A stretch of DNA of 64,000 bases, taken from NCBI GenBank assembly GCA_040219735.1, contig JAVJRX010000202.1. One strand, 5' to 3'. Positions 17,930-28,005 of this stretch are shown one piece after another. A model generated the notes under the pieces. The model saw nothing but the letters and a program-made list of their open reading frames with translations, did no database searches and was not told the DNA's origin. This DNA is from Coleofasciculus sp040219735 (lineage in GTDB: Bacteria > Cyanobacteriota > Cyanobacteriia > Cyanobacteriales > Coleofasciculaceae). A program made the translations under genes and the position numbers. How positions within the stretch are numbered: the first letter of the stretch is position 1; every line of letters starts with the position of its first letter.

Positions 17930-18718
17930 TCAACCCATTAAAGAATTCTCTAATCCCGCATCACTGACAAACTCGGCTAACCCTAAATAACGAATCCCTT
18001 GGGGATTCGTCTCAAAACGACAGGGTAACACCTCAAGCCCCTGGAGAACCGCCTCTCGCAAGAGTTTGCCATAAACGGGATCAGTACTGTCACCCGGGCT
18101 AAAGCGATCGCAGTCCCCCCGATTGATAAAATAAAGCATGATCGCCTTGGCTTTGGGCAATAACTTCTGGAGTTCTTGCAGGTGCTTTTGTCCCCTTGTG
18201 GTAACAGTATCAGGAAATAAGGCTAAGGTTCCCTGCGCCCAAGTCGTATTCTTGACTTCCAAATAGATGGGAGGCGCTTCATTCTCCCCCGTCAGTACAA
18301 AATCAACCCGACTTTTCCGGTTTTCACCATAAACCACTTCTGGGCGAATTTGGCTGTAGCGATTGGCTAATTCCGGAATTAGCCCTTGTTCCAGGATAAT
18401 CTTCATCACCCGATTCGGGAGTGCGGTATTTATCCCTACCCAAGTCGGTTGGGTGTCATTGACTTGGATCATCTCCCAGGTGTAGGCTAACTTTCGCTTG
18501 GGATTATTACTGTGAGATACCTGAACTAAACTTCCAGGGGTGGAAACCCCTGTCATTGGACCAGTATTCGGACAATGAGCGATGATTGTTTCCCCTGATG
18601 CAAGCTGAATATCGGCAAAAAACCGCTTATAGCGTCTGAGTAACGTCCCCGGCTCTAATGTCGGGTATTTGTAAATCCAATCGGAGTTATCGTCCATTAA
18701 TTTTTGGGAACTGTTCAC
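17930..18718 (-). CDS. sfsA: SfsA, sugar fermentation stimulation protein homolog / putative nuclease
   Basis: This 262-residue protein carries the SfsA hallmarks: TLLRRYKRFFADIQLASGE, the signature HCPNTGPMTGVSTPGSLV, YGENRKSRVDFVLTG, YLEVKNTTWA and LFPDTVTTRGQKHLQEL. The D...E-x-K arrangement in the last blocks is nuclease-like. The family was named for maltose metabolism effects in E. coli, and nucleic-acid binding has been described; its role in cyanobacteria is unclear. The listed start is a GTG; the internal ATG at 18697 (MDDNSDW) is a good alternative because most relatives start close to the YP.LEPGTL block. It is probably monocistronic. Confidence 0.92.
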   Translation of the reverse strand: MNSSQKLMDDNSDWIYKYPTLEPGTLLRRYKRFFADIQLASGETIIAHCPNTGPMTGVSTPGSLVQVSHSNNPKRKLAYTWEMIQVNDTQPTWVGINTALPNRVMKIILEQGLIPELANRYSQIRPEVVYGENRKSRVDFVLTGENEAPPIYLEVKNTTWAQGTLALFPDTVTTRGQKHLQELQKLLPKAKAIMLYFINRGDCDRFSPGDSTDPVYGKLLREAVLQGLEVLPCRFETNPQGIRYLGLAEFVSDAGLENSLMG

Positions 18719-18776
18719 ATTACTTAATAAGTATATTAAAATAACTTAACACGCAGTGACATTCAATGGACTCAAA

Positions 18777-18917
18777 ATGGCTAACTCAGACCAACGGAAA
18801 CAGCGGATCATGGAACACATCAAACGCTCGATCACAATTCCTCAGCAAGGCTTTTCGATGACTTCAGATGCTAAAAAGCAACAGATTATGGCTCATATCA
18901 AAATGACACGAGGTTAA
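18777..18917 (+). CDS. 46-residue protein with a duplicated KQ(R/Q)IMxHIK motif
   Basis: An open frame from ATG 18777 to TAA 18917 encodes MANSDQRKQRIMEHIKRS, a linker ITIPQQGFSMTSDA, then KKQQIMAHIKMTRG. The two basic amphipathic segments are near copies (KQRIMEHIK and KQQIMAHIK), so the protein looks like two short helices joined by a loop. It is divergent from sfsA, with its start 59 bp away. Duplicated internal structure argues that it is a real gene despite its size. No function is recognised; nucleic-acid or protein binding by basic helices is only a guess. Confidence 0.6.
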   Translation: MANSDQRKQRIMEHIKRSITIPQQGFSMTSDAKKQQIMAHIKMTRG

Positions 18918-18952
18918 ACCTTCACAGCAAAAGCTTCCCATTAGTTCTCTCC

Positions 18953-18965
18953 GGGGCGGGTTTTC
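18953..18965. repeat. Single GGGGCGGGTTTTC half-site of the dispersed repeat family
   Basis: This is one arm of the family seen in full at 13204, 37984 and 59486. No matching second arm was found close by, so it may be a decayed copy. Confidence 0.5.
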
Positions 18966-19088
18966 CCGATAACCTTTTGGAAAAAACTGACCATAAAACT
19001 CCAGAGAATTTGGGTTATCCTGCTAGTTTATTCGAGAGAACATGCGGATTTGGTATAACTGGGGATTTAAGCCTAGGCTGAAACGCTA

Positions 19089-19116
19089 GTAGAGACGTAG
19101 CATCCTACGTCTCTAC
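19089..19116. repeat. Hairpin GTAGAGACGTAG-CATC-CTACGTCTCTAC
   Basis: Perfect 12-bp arms flank a 4-nt loop, 27 bp beyond the stop of the leftward gene at 19143. It is a member of the AGAGACGT palindrome family. Its position suits a transcript-end structure, but no T-run follows. Confidence 0.75.
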
Positions 19117-19142
19117 ATTACCTATTGTGACACCGATCCCTG

Positions 19143-19421
19143 CTATAGAGACGGTTTAGTTAAACGGGAACAATAACGCTCCTCAACAATTGTAGATTTA
19201 GAGGACATCTTTACCGATTTATGGTGCGAGGTTTGGGAAACAACCTCCTTTTCCGGATGGATAGTAATTTGCTTACAAACTAATTGCTGGCTTCCTGGAC
19301 GAATAAAACCCCATGTATAAACTTGGGGATCAGGGAGTGTCGCTTGCGCTGGAGCTAGTCTGAAAGTGGTTGATAATACTAGCCCTAAAATAAATAAAAC
19401 GACAAGTACGGTTTTCCGCAT
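19143..19421 (-). CDS. Small secreted protein of unknown function
   Basis: This 92-residue protein begins with a clear signal peptide (MRKTVLVVLFILGLVLSTTF, likely cleavage after AQA near residue 27). The mature part contains YTWGFIRPGSQQLVCKQITI and two cysteines spaced about 35 residues apart (VCK, YCSR), which could form a disulphide in the periplasm. No family is recognised. It lies between the 46-residue gene and the cyclase gene, separated from the latter by 82 bp, and may be on its own transcript. Confidence 0.65.
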   Translation of the reverse strand: MRKTVLVVLFILGLVLSTTFRLAPAQATLPDPQVYTWGFIRPGSQQLVCKQITIHPEKEVVSQTSHHKSVKMSSKSTIVEERYCSRLTKPSL

Positions 19422-19503
19422 TGATTTCTCTCAGTTGACTGAGTTCAAATTAATTTTGCTCTCTACTCTCTATTATATCTAATATATCTAACTTCACCAA
19501 AAT

Positions 19504-21654
19504 TCATCCCTCATCCCTCATGGTCAAAAAAACCCCCTTTTGCTGGAGTTGCGCCAGGGAACGGTTAAGATAAATTTGAGCAATCGTATCTTGGGGATTA
19601 ATTCTCAAAACCTCTTCAAACCGCTGTTTCGCTTTGCCAAACACCTGCTTGGCGTAGAGAAACAACCCTTCTTCAAAAATGGAGATTGTGGCTAACTTGC
19701 CTTCCTTAATTTTTAATGAATCTCCATCAAACACTTCAAAAACTGCCACCGCTTTTGACTTACCTTTTACCTTAACCTGCTCCACAAAGCGGAGGCTGTA
19801 CTCCGTTGGGTTATGTAAACGAGTCAACGTCTGTCCCGATATTAATAACGACACCTTATACTGTTTCGTTAGTCCCTCCAAGCGAGCCGCTAAATTAACA
19901 TCATCACTAATCACGGTACTATCTATCCGGTGTTTTCCCCCAACTGTACCCAGCATCAATGAGCCGGTGTTAATACCAATGCCAATTTTGATCGGCGTAT
20001 AACCCGATTGCAGACGACGCAGATTATACTCATACAACCGCTGTACCATAGAAATTCCGGCTTGAACCGCATCATCAGCAATACCACTAAATAGTGCCAT
20101 AATCGCATCGCCCATATATTTATCAATAAAGCCATGATGTTCGATAATGGCTGGCTCCATCCGCTTTAAAAAAGCATTAATAAACTTGAAATTTTCCTGG
20201 GGATTCATCCGTTCCGAGAGGGTAGTAAAATCCCGAATGTCCGAGAAAAGGACTGACATTTCCTGCTGAACTTGGTCGCCTAATTCTACATCAACGACAC
20301 TTTGTTTATTTAAGATCTGTAAGAATTGACTGGGGACAAAACGAGAAAAAGATTGATTGAGTTGGAACAGTTCATTTGTGAACTGAATTCGCTCCGCCTC
20401 CGCTTGTTTGCGAGATGTAATATCTTCCACAAACCCCTGATAGTAAACTGGAGTTCCAGACGCATCATAAACAGTACGGGCATTCTCACTAATCCAGATA
20501 ATTGTGCCATTTTTGCGGCAGATCATTGACTCAAACTCACACACAACACCATGCTGCTGCATAAGTGTCATAAATTCCTGACGCCGACGGGGATCAACGT
20601 ACAAGTGATGCTGAATACTGTTAAGGATTGCGATCAATTCTTGGGGGGAATCGTAGCCGTAGATGTGGGCTAAAGCGGGGTTAGCACTGAGATAACTGCC
20701 ATCGAGAGCAATCTGAAAGATTCCTTCTTGGGCATTTTCAAAAATAGAGCGATATTTTTGTTCTGCCTTCACCAGTGCAGCTTCAGCTTGTTTGCGTAAA
20801 CGCAGCTCATAATAGACATCGCTAATATCTCGACCTTCAACAATCAAAAAGTCAATACTACCATTTTCATCAATAATCGGTTTAATTGAAAAATCAATCG
20901 TGGCAATACGCTGTTGTTCGCCAAAAATATCAACTTCATAACGGATAAATTTACCGCTAGCAGCTTGAGAAATGGCTAATTTTAACTGGGTTTGAGTTTG
21001 GGAGGAAATAGTCCACCAGTAACACTCCCACAAGGGTTTTCCTGCCACATTATCTAAATGTAACTCACCTAAATTAAGGGCAGTTTGGTTGACTTCCAGG
21101 ACGATTCCATCAACACTCAGCATCCCCGTAAACTGAAATGTCTGATTAAAAATTGCCCGAAATTTTAGCTCACTAGCACTGAGTAATTTGACAGATTGTT
21201 TTAAATCCTGATTCAACTGTTTAAGTTTGGCATTTTGTTCAGCCATTTTTTTATCTTGAAGATAACTATTGATTGCTTCTTTTACTGTCAAAATTAGGTC
21301 TGAAGCCTGCCAAGGCTTAGCGATATAACGATAGAGTTTAGCATAATTAATTGCATTGCCTATGGCTTCAAGATCAGCTTGTCCGGTTAGCATAATTTTT
21401 AGCGTTTTGGGTGAAAGTTCATGAACACACCTTAATAGTTCATCACCTTTCATCCCTGGCATGATATGGTCAGAGATAACTAACGGAATCTCATAGTTAT
21501 CTTCTAAGAGTTCTTTAATTAACTCTAATCCCTCTTCTGCCGCTTCCGCAATTTCGATCAGATAATTCTTGCCAAGAGCCTCCTTAAGCTCAGCCTTTAG
21601 ACTTCTGAGTACTGTTTTCTCATCATCGACACAAATAATTACCTGTTTAGTCAT
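19504..21654 (-). CDS. Response regulator-PAS-PAS-class III nucleotide cyclase
   Basis: This is a 716-residue signalling protein. The receiver (1-125) has CVDDEKTVL, phosphorylatable Asp in VISDHIMPGMKGDE and the KPW motif. A coiled coil leads to PAS 1 (about 165-285, ending IVEGRDISD) and PAS 2 (about 300-420, ending GFVEDITSRKQAEAER). The class III cyclase domain (about 465-640) has MSVLFSDIRDFTTLSE with the first metal Asp, KYMGDAIMALF with the second, and SDDVNLAARLEGL. The last 60 residues look TPR-like. It should make cAMP or cGMP in response to phosphorylation. It is followed upstream by a stand-alone receiver and the giant hybrid kinase on the same strand. Confidence 0.9.
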   Translation of the reverse strand: MTKQVIICVDDEKTVLRSLKAELKEALGKNYLIEIAEAAEEGLELIKELLEDNYEIPLVISDHIMPGMKGDELLRCVHELSPKTLKIMLTGQADLEAIGNAINYAKLYRYIAKPWQASDLILTVKEAINSYLQDKKMAEQNAKLKQLNQDLKQSVKLLSASELKFRAIFNQTFQFTGMLSVDGIVLEVNQTALNLGELHLDNVAGKPLWECYWWTISSQTQTQLKLAISQAASGKFIRYEVDIFGEQQRIATIDFSIKPIIDENGSIDFLIVEGRDISDVYYELRLRKQAEAALVKAEQKYRSIFENAQEGIFQIALDGSYLSANPALAHIYGYDSPQELIAILNSIQHHLYVDPRRRQEFMTLMQQHGVVCEFESMICRKNGTIIWISENARTVYDASGTPVYYQGFVEDITSRKQAEAERIQFTNELFQLNQSFSRFVPSQFLQILNKQSVVDVELGDQVQQEMSVLFSDIRDFTTLSERMNPQENFKFINAFLKRMEPAIIEHHGFIDKYMGDAIMALFSGIADDAVQAGISMVQRLYEYNLRRLQSGYTPIKIGIGINTGSLMLGTVGGKHRIDSTVISDDVNLAARLEGLTKQYKVSLLISGQTLTRLHNPTEYSLRFVEQVKVKGKSKAVAVFEVFDGDSLKIKEGKLATISIFEEGLFLYAKQVFGKAKQRFEEVLRINPQDTIAQIYLNRSLAQLQQKGVFLTMRDEG

Positions 21655-21743
21655 ACTTAGGTTACCTATACCGTCACGCAGAAGTCACAAGGATTTTTTA
21701 CTGGGTTTGAATTATCGGCTTTGCTGGATAATTTACAAATAAC

Positions 21744-22139
21744 TTATAGTTGAGATAATCCTAATTTAATGATTTCCACTAATTCTGCTTCTGACCACGG
21801 TTTGTATAAGCAGTAATGCAGGTTTGCTTTCCTTTTTGCTTGTTCAATCGCCTCTGCATCCGCTTGACCTGTCAGCAGAATTTTAATGACATGGGGAAAC
21901 TTATGATGAACCTGAACCAGAAACTCATCGCCTTTCATTCCCGGCATTAACCAATCCGACACAATCAGAATAATGCTCACATTTTCTTCAACAAGCTCAT
22001 CAATTAATTCTAACGCTTCATCAGCCGCTTCTGCAAGTTCATAAGTATAAGCATCCCCAAAGGCTTCTTTGAGCTGAGTCTTCAGACTTTTGAGAACGAC
22101 TTTTTCATCATCAACACACAAAATGACGGGTTTATTCAT
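21744..22139 (-). CDS. Single-domain response regulator (CheY-like)
   Basis: This 131-residue receiver has the acidic pair in CVDDEKVVL, phospho-acceptor Asp in LIVSDWLMPGMKGDEF, the conserved Thr in LLTGQADAEA and Lys in YKPWSE. No output domain is present. It is strikingly similar to the receiver of the adjacent cyclase (CVDDEK, SLK.QLKEA.G, MPGMKGDE, GQAD.EAI, KPW), suggesting a duplication. It sits 92 bp after the hybrid kinase, its likely phosphodonor, and 90 bp before the cyclase. Confidence 0.92.
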   Translation of the reverse strand: MNKPVILCVDDEKVVLKSLKTQLKEAFGDAYTYELAEAADEALELIDELVEENVSIILIVSDWLMPGMKGDEFLVQVHHKFPHVIKILLTGQADAEAIEQAKRKANLHYCLYKPWSEAELVEIIKLGLSQL

Positions 22140-22230
22140 TGGGCATTTGTCCTTTGTTATTGGTCATTTGTCAGATCAAGTCTATCTAAACAATTATTAT
22201 TCGTTTCCTTCTGTCCTCTGTCTTCTTGAT

Positions 22231-25200
22231 CTAGTCTCCCGCCGTCCGAAAAGGTAATGAAACAGTAAAAGTGGTTTTACCTGGAATGGATTCAACGTCA
22301 ATCTTTCCCTGATGCTTTTCAATAATCTTTTTCACAATATCGAGTCCTAATCCACTTCCTTCTCCAGCTAACTTAGTTGTAAAAAAGGGCTGAAATATTT
22401 TGCTTCTAATTTCTGGAGGGATTCCTTTCCCACTATCGGTAATACTAACTTTTATCTGTTGGTCTTGCCCCTTGACATCAATGGTTAATGTTCCCTGATT
22501 ATCCATTGCCTGTAAAGCATTATGAATCAGATTCGTCCAGACTTGATTGAGTTCATCTGCATAACATAATATCGGTGGTAACTCTTCATAGTTTCGGCTT
22601 ACTTTAATCCCATGTTTTAGTTGATTCTGATAGAGGGTTAACACTGTTTCAATGCCTGCTGTTAGGTTAGCCGGAATCATTGTTCCTGATTGGTCATAAC
22701 GGGCATAATTTTTTAATGCAAATACTACTTTAGAGGCTCGTTCAGTTGCTATATTGATGGTTTGAGTTCCCCGTTGTAATCCAGATAGTTTGTAAGCCGT
22801 TTCTAAGAGGCGCGAACTATGGGGACGTTTCAACAGAGGGAAGAATTCTTCAATGTTGTTATAAATCCCCATATCAACTAAAGTATCGGCTATGGTATCA
22901 GCGTCCTGAATATCTTCAGTTTCCAATTGACGAATTAATACTCGCCGTCGTTTGCGTTCTTCTTTCGCCGTTAGATTCGATTCGTTTTGGAGTGAACGTT
23001 GCAACATTTTTAGAAAATCCTGCCCTTCCTCTGAAGTTAATGATTGAAAAAGTGTGGGTAATTGTTCCAAGGTTTGGCGTAAAAATTTAGAAATATTTCC
23101 GGCTGAGGAACGAATCGCTCCCAAGGGTGTATTGATTTCATGGGCAATCCCAGCAATTAATTGTCCCAAGGCTGCCATTTTTTCCGATTGAATCAGTTCA
23201 TCTTGCGTGGCGTTGAGAGAGTCGAGAGTGTTTTTTAACTCTTGGGTGCGTGCGGCAACGTTTTGTTCTAGATTGTTATAAAGTCGGGCATTGTCGATCG
23301 CGATCGCGGCTTGCCCGGATAGGAGTTGTAAAACTTCCAGCCCGTCTGGGGTAAAGGCGTCTGTGGTTAGATTATTTTCCAGATAAACAATACCACTGAG
23401 TTGACCTTGATTCAGTAGCGGCGCACACAAAATCGATTGGGTTTGATGGGTTTGAATATAAGGATCGTTAGTAAACTTGCCGACCTTAGCTGCATTGGTT
23501 TCGACTACGGTTTCTTGGGTATGAGTGACATAGTTAATAATCGATAAAGGTAGGTTATTTTCCAACGATAAAGATTGCAAGTCATTGACTTGATTAGTCT
23601 CGACATTTAGCGATGCCTCAATTACCCATTGTCCCGATTTATTTAAAACAAGTACTCCCGTTTGCGCTCCCGTATTTTCAATTAAAATTTCCATCAAAGC
23701 CGCCAGTAACTTATTCAGATTAATTTCACTACTAATGGCTTGAGAGGCTTTCATCAGCGTCGCAAAATCTAATGCTGACTGATTTCTCCCGGAAATACTA
23801 CTCACCGTCGTGCGGGTTTCTGTAATAAAAGTGACACGAGAAGATGGAGCAAAAATCTGGGGATACTGGGCTTTCAAATCTCTCGCCTTCGCCGTCGCTC
23901 CCCAGCGCGTGTAAGCGTAATGGGCTTCTTTAATATAAGTATGAGCAAACTTGTCCATCCCGCGATTCTGATAAAACATTGCGGCTAAATTGTAGGCTAA
24001 GGCTTCCTCTTGAATATAGCCATTATCCCTCGCCCCTTTAATCGCTTGTTCATATAACTCCATCGCCGTAACCACTTCACCCAAAACTCGCGCTTTTTCG
24101 GCTCCAACTAAATCAAATTTATGGCGCTGATTCATCGCACCATGCTTTGCCCAAATCTGCATTTTTTCTTGATTGGCGTTAACTCGATCAATTAACGCCT
24201 CTTTTTGTGCCGATGTCGCCTCAGAAAAAATGGCAAGATGGGCGAGAGAATCATAAAAATAGAATATCGGAATCACAATCATCGCCGTAACCCCATTTAA
24301 ATACTGTTCGGCTAAAACCGCATTTTTCACCGCTTGCTCAAACTCCCCAAATAGATAACACAGAATCAGCTTATTCAAATAAAATAAATGCAGTTCTGTT
24401 CGGTCATTTGCAGCCAGCGCCCGGGGTAATGATTTCTCTTCATTGTACGCCTTCCCCGTTAACTGCGTGGGATTTTCGCCTTGACCCCGTAAATTCTGCA
24501 CCGCTTGTAAAAAAATTGCTGTCCAATTAAATGGACTTTCCCGACGAATTTGCCGCACCGCCTGATTATACGTGGCGATTTCTTGTTCCACCTGTGTCAG
24601 TTCAACCGCACTAAAATATAAATGATCGCAGGTATAAAAGGCGCAATACCCCGCAAACTCAAAATCTCCCGTTTCCACACCACTGTGATAGCCCTCAATC
24701 AGGATGGGTACAGTTTGACTAAAATGCTCTTTCCAATGCAAATTATGAGCGCCCAGCACCTCTAAAACTTTACATTTGACTTGCTGAGCATTAAACTGAT
24801 CCACTAAACTAAGCGCTAATTTACCAAATTGATATCCCGCCTCAAAATTTTGCTGACGATCCAATAAAATACATCCATAACAGGCATACCCAAATGCTGA
24901 CAACGGAGCGTTACCATACTTAACTGATAACTGAACCATAGATGAGGCAATCAGAACAAAAAGTTCCGGTGCGGCGATATAAGCAGCGGCAATTAAATTG
25001 GATAGAATTAGTACAGCGGCTAGAGGTTCAGCGGCGGTCATTTCCGGAAGGTTAATTAAATCTTCAATCTCATATTCGACCAATATCGCAGCCGTTTCTG
25101 CTAATCCGTTTTGTAAATCTGCAAAACTGGGTTCTTTGGGTAAGCTGATTTTCAGTAATTTTAGTACTTGCAGTCCAATATGAATGGCTTCTTTAAGATT

Positions 25201-27834
25201 ATTTTGTGAGGCAATGGCTTGAATCTTGACTTCATACACATTGACTTTTTCCAGCACGGTTTTGGCATGGGTCAAGAGAATTTCAATTAATTCGTCCATC
25301 GCCGTAAAATTTCCGCTTAAATAGGCGGCTTTTGCGGCTTCTTCATATAAGGCTAAGGTTAAGTCATAGTCCTGTTGCCAACTATCTGCACCGAGAAGTT
25401 CTCGTCCCACAGTTAAATAATTGAACGCGGCGCCATAAGCGGCTGAGCTTTTGGCTTTCTGACCAGCGATTAAATTCAAATTGGCGATTTGATGGCGTTC
25501 ATCCTGACTAATTTCTCCCGATGTGTTTTCACCCGTATTGACGATTCCTTGATTCAAATGATCAACGATTTCAAATATATTCTCAGACAAGGTTTCAGAG
25601 TCAGTACTTTGCCAAAGCAGACGACCAATTTGTAGGTGAATTTCTTTCTTATGGCAGTCATCAATTAATGCATACGCGGCTTGTTGTACCCGATCATGCA
25701 AAAATTTATACTCGTGAACCAGCAGATCGGGATTGAGTTCAGATAGGGGTATGATTAATTCAGATTGAACGGCTGTGACTAAGTTAGAGAAAATCACATC
25801 CTCCGGTTGTTCACAGACGATTGCCAGGGTGGACAAGTTGAAATTGGCACCGATACAAGCAGCTAATTGTAAAACGTGCTGGGTAGAATCGGGAAGCCTT
25901 TTTAAGCGGTTGGTCATCAACTCGACGACGTTATCGGTAATATTTTTCTCCTTGATTTTACTAATGTCCCACTGCCATTGATAATGTTGAAAATTGAAGG
26001 TGATTAAGTTTTCAGCATAGAGATTCCTCAAAAACTGATTCACAAAAAATGGATTGCCTGCCGTTTTGTTCATCACCAGTTCGGCTAAATGGTGGGCGGA
26101 TTGTTTTTTGGGGTTTAATGTGTCATAAATAATTTGGCTAATATGGTCTAATTTTAAAGGAGATAACTTAATAAAGTTAACCGTCGCTCCTTGTTTTTTC
26201 AATCCATCCAGTGTCATCATCAACGGATGAGTCGCGCTGACTTCATTATCCCGATAGGCACCGATTAAAAATAGATAATGTATCTCGCTATCAGTCATAA
26301 TCAGTTGAATTAACTTGAGCGTCGCCAAGTCTGCCCACTGCAAATCATCGAGAAAAATAACTAACGGATGTTCGGGTGAGCAAAATGCTCGAATGAATTT
26401 TTGGAAGACAATATTAAAACGATTTTGGGCTTCTTGTGACCCTAATTTTGGCACCGCAGGCTGTTGACCGACAATCCGTTCGACTTCAGGGATTATATCA
26501 ATAATCACTTGACCATTTCTTCCTAAAGCGGCTAAGAGTTTTTCTTGCCATTGATTAAGTTGGGCTTCGCTTTCTGTCAAAATTTGCTGTACCAATTCCT
26601 TAAAGGCGCTGACAATAGCCGAGTAGGGAACGTTGCGTTGAAACTGGTCAAATTTGCCCGATATAAAATAGCCACGTAGTCGAGTGTTAGGTTTATGAAT
26701 TTCGGCGATTAAGGATGATTTACCAATACCAGAATACCCCGCCACCAGCATCATCTCGATGGGGGTATGGGGAGTGGGAAGTGGGCATTTAGCGACGGGG
26801 GTATCTGCCGATTTCTGGGTTTCCTTGTCGTCTCGATTCGCGACGCGATCATAAGCGGCGAGCAAGGTTTCCACTTCCGCTTCTCGTCCATAGAGTTTTT
26901 GGGGAATTTGGAATTGTGCGGAAATATCTTGAGAACCGAGAGGAAAGTCTTCAATTGTTCCAGTTTCTGCTAATTGTCTCAGACAGGTTTGCAAATCAGC
27001 GACAATTCCCCCAGCACTTTGATACCGTTCTTCGGCGGTTTTTGCCATCAGCTTGATGACAATATTTGCAACGGTTGGCGGAATGGTTTCCCATCCGTGC
27101 ATCCCGACGAGTTCGTGGGGAGGAGTTGGGACTTTTGCAATATGACAATGGACTAATTCCATGGCATCTTTTGTCTCAAATGGCAGCTTTCCGGTTAGCA
27201 GTTCATAGAGGGTGACACCTAGGGAGTAAAAGTCTGTGCGATAGTCTAAAGAACGATTCATCCGCCCGGTTTGTTCGGGGGAAATATAGGCTAATGTTCC
27301 TTCTAAGACATGAGGATTTTTGAGTGTGGGATTTTCGCGGGTAAGCTGGGTGGAGATACCAAAGTCAATGATTTTGAGTTGTCCGGTTTCGGGGTTAAAG
27401 ACAATATTGCTTGGGTTAATATCTTTGTGAATGACATGAACAGCGTGAATCTGTGCTAAAGTTTCCGCTATTGTGAGCGCAATTTTGAGAAAGTCCCGCA
27501 GGGGTAGAGACGAGGATGTCTTTGTCAGGTTACTCATCCACTGCTGTAAGGATTCACCGCCAAAATCCTCTAAGATGATCACTAAGGTTCTCTGATAGGG
27601 TTGGATACTATACGCCTTAACCACGCCATCGATATTCAGATGGTGGGTGATTTCATACTCTTGTCGATATCGAGTCAACTCTTGGGGTGTGGGATAGTCT
27701 TGTTTGAGAAGTTTGAGAATGACAGGTTTGTTTTCCTCTGGTTGAATACCGCGATAAACTATGGTATTGGCACTTTCGTAGAGTTGGGACAGAATGCGGT
27801 AATTGGCAATTTTTAAGGCGGTGTTATTCGTCAT
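22231..27834 (-). CDS. Giant Ser/Thr kinase-AAA ATPase-GAF-histidine kinase hybrid
   Basis: This 1,867-residue protein is of the cyanobacterial two-kinase (Hstk) layout. The N-terminal Ser/Thr kinase (about 10-275) has HVIHKDINPSNIVF and IIDFGIS. An AAA/ORC-type ATPase follows, with Walker A GYSGIGKSS (near 365) and FLDDLQWAD. About 700 helical, TPR-like residues lead to a GAF domain (about 1348-1500). The histidine kinase has GIAHEINTP (phospho-His near 1565), NLIHNALQAM, DSGKGIPP and GEGSGLGLDIV. It joins Ser/Thr and two-component signalling in one cytoplasmic protein. It is first in a same-strand group with a CheY-like protein and a receiver-cyclase, so it probably phosphorylates one or both. 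Confidence 0.93.
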   Translation of the reverse strand: MTNNTALKIANYRILSQLYESANTIVYRGIQPEENKPVILKLLKQDYPTPQELTRYRQEYEITHHLNIDGVVKAYSIQPYQRTLVIILEDFGGESLQQWMSNLTKTSSSLPLRDFLKIALTIAETLAQIHAVHVIHKDINPSNIVFNPETGQLKIIDFGISTQLTRENPTLKNPHVLEGTLAYISPEQTGRMNRSLDYRTDFYSLGVTLYELLTGKLPFETKDAMELVHCHIAKVPTPPHELVGMHGWETIPPTVANIVIKLMAKTAEERYQSAGGIVADLQTCLRQLAETGTIEDFPLGSQDISAQFQIPQKLYGREAEVETLLAAYDRVANRDDKETQKSADTPVAKCPLPTPHTPIEMMLVAGYSGIGKSSLIAEIHKPNTRLRGYFISGKFDQFQRNVPYSAIVSAFKELVQQILTESEAQLNQWQEKLLAALGRNGQVIIDIIPEVERIVGQQPAVPKLGSQEAQNRFNIVFQKFIRAFCSPEHPLVIFLDDLQWADLATLKLIQLIMTDSEIHYLFLIGAYRDNEVSATHPLMMTLDGLKKQGATVNFIKLSPLKLDHISQIIYDTLNPKKQSAHHLAELVMNKTAGNPFFVNQFLRNLYAENLITFNFQHYQWQWDISKIKEKNITDNVVELMTNRLKRLPDSTQHVLQLAACIGANFNLSTLAIVCEQPEDVIFSNLVTAVQSELIIPLSELNPDLLVHEYKFLHDRVQQAAYALIDDCHKKEIHLQIGRLLWQSTDSETLSENIFEIVDHLNQGIVNTGENTSGEISQDERHQIANLNLIAGQKAKSSAAYGAAFNYLTVGRELLGADSWQQDYDLTLALYEEAAKAAYLSGNFTAMDELIEILLTHAKTVLEKVNVYEVKIQAIASQNNLKEAIHIGLQVLKLLKISLPKEPSFADLQNGLAETAAILVEYEIEDLINLPEMTAAEPLAAVLILSNLIAAAYIAAPELFVLIASSMVQLSVKYGNAPLSAFGYACYGCILLDRQQNFEAGYQFGKLALSLVDQFNAQQVKCKVLEVLGAHNLHWKEHFSQTVPILIEGYHSGVETGDFEFAGYCAFYTCDHLYFSAVELTQVEQEIATYNQAVRQIRRESPFNWTAIFLQAVQNLRGQGENPTQLTGKAYNEEKSLPRALAANDRTELHLFYLNKLILCYLFGEFEQAVKNAVLAEQYLNGVTAMIVIPIFYFYDSLAHLAIFSEATSAQKEALIDRVNANQEKMQIWAKHGAMNQRHKFDLVGAEKARVLGEVVTAMELYEQAIKGARDNGYIQEEALAYNLAAMFYQNRGMDKFAHTYIKEAHYAYTRWGATAKARDLKAQYPQIFAPSSRVTFITETRTTVSSISGRNQSALDFATLMKASQAISSEINLNKLLAALMEILIENTGAQTGVLVLNKSGQWVIEASLNVETNQVNDLQSLSLENNLPLSIINYVTHTQETVVETNAAKVGKFTNDPYIQTHQTQSILCAPLLNQGQLSGIVYLENNLTTDAFTPDGLEVLQLLSGQAAIAIDNARLYNNLEQNVAARTQELKNTLDSLNATQDELIQSEKMAALGQLIAGIAHEINTPLGAIRSSAGNISKFLRQTLEQLPTLFQSLTSEEGQDFLKMLQRSLQNESNLTAKEERKRRRVLIRQLETEDIQDADTIADTLVDMGIYNNIEEFFPLLKRPHSSRLLETAYKLSGLQRGTQTINIATERASKVVFALKNYARYDQSGTMIPANLTAGIETVLTLYQNQLKHGIKVSRNYEELPPILCYADELNQVWTNLIHNALQAMDNQGTLTIDVKGQDQQIKVSITDSGKGIPPEIRSKIFQPFFTTKLAGEGSGLGLDIVKKIIEKHQGKIDVESIPGKTTFTVSLPFRTAGD

Positions 27835-28005
27835 ACGTTGTGTGAATAGGAAATCGAGGACTCAGAGTTGACAAAAACCATATAATGTGGTAATCGTAGA
27901 GCCGTCGCGATATAAGTTTAGCCGTCGAACCGAAAAATCTGGGCGCGAATATGACTCTATGAGTTCTCCTAGGGAGTAGACGAACGCCCCGACTCTTCAC
28001 CAACG

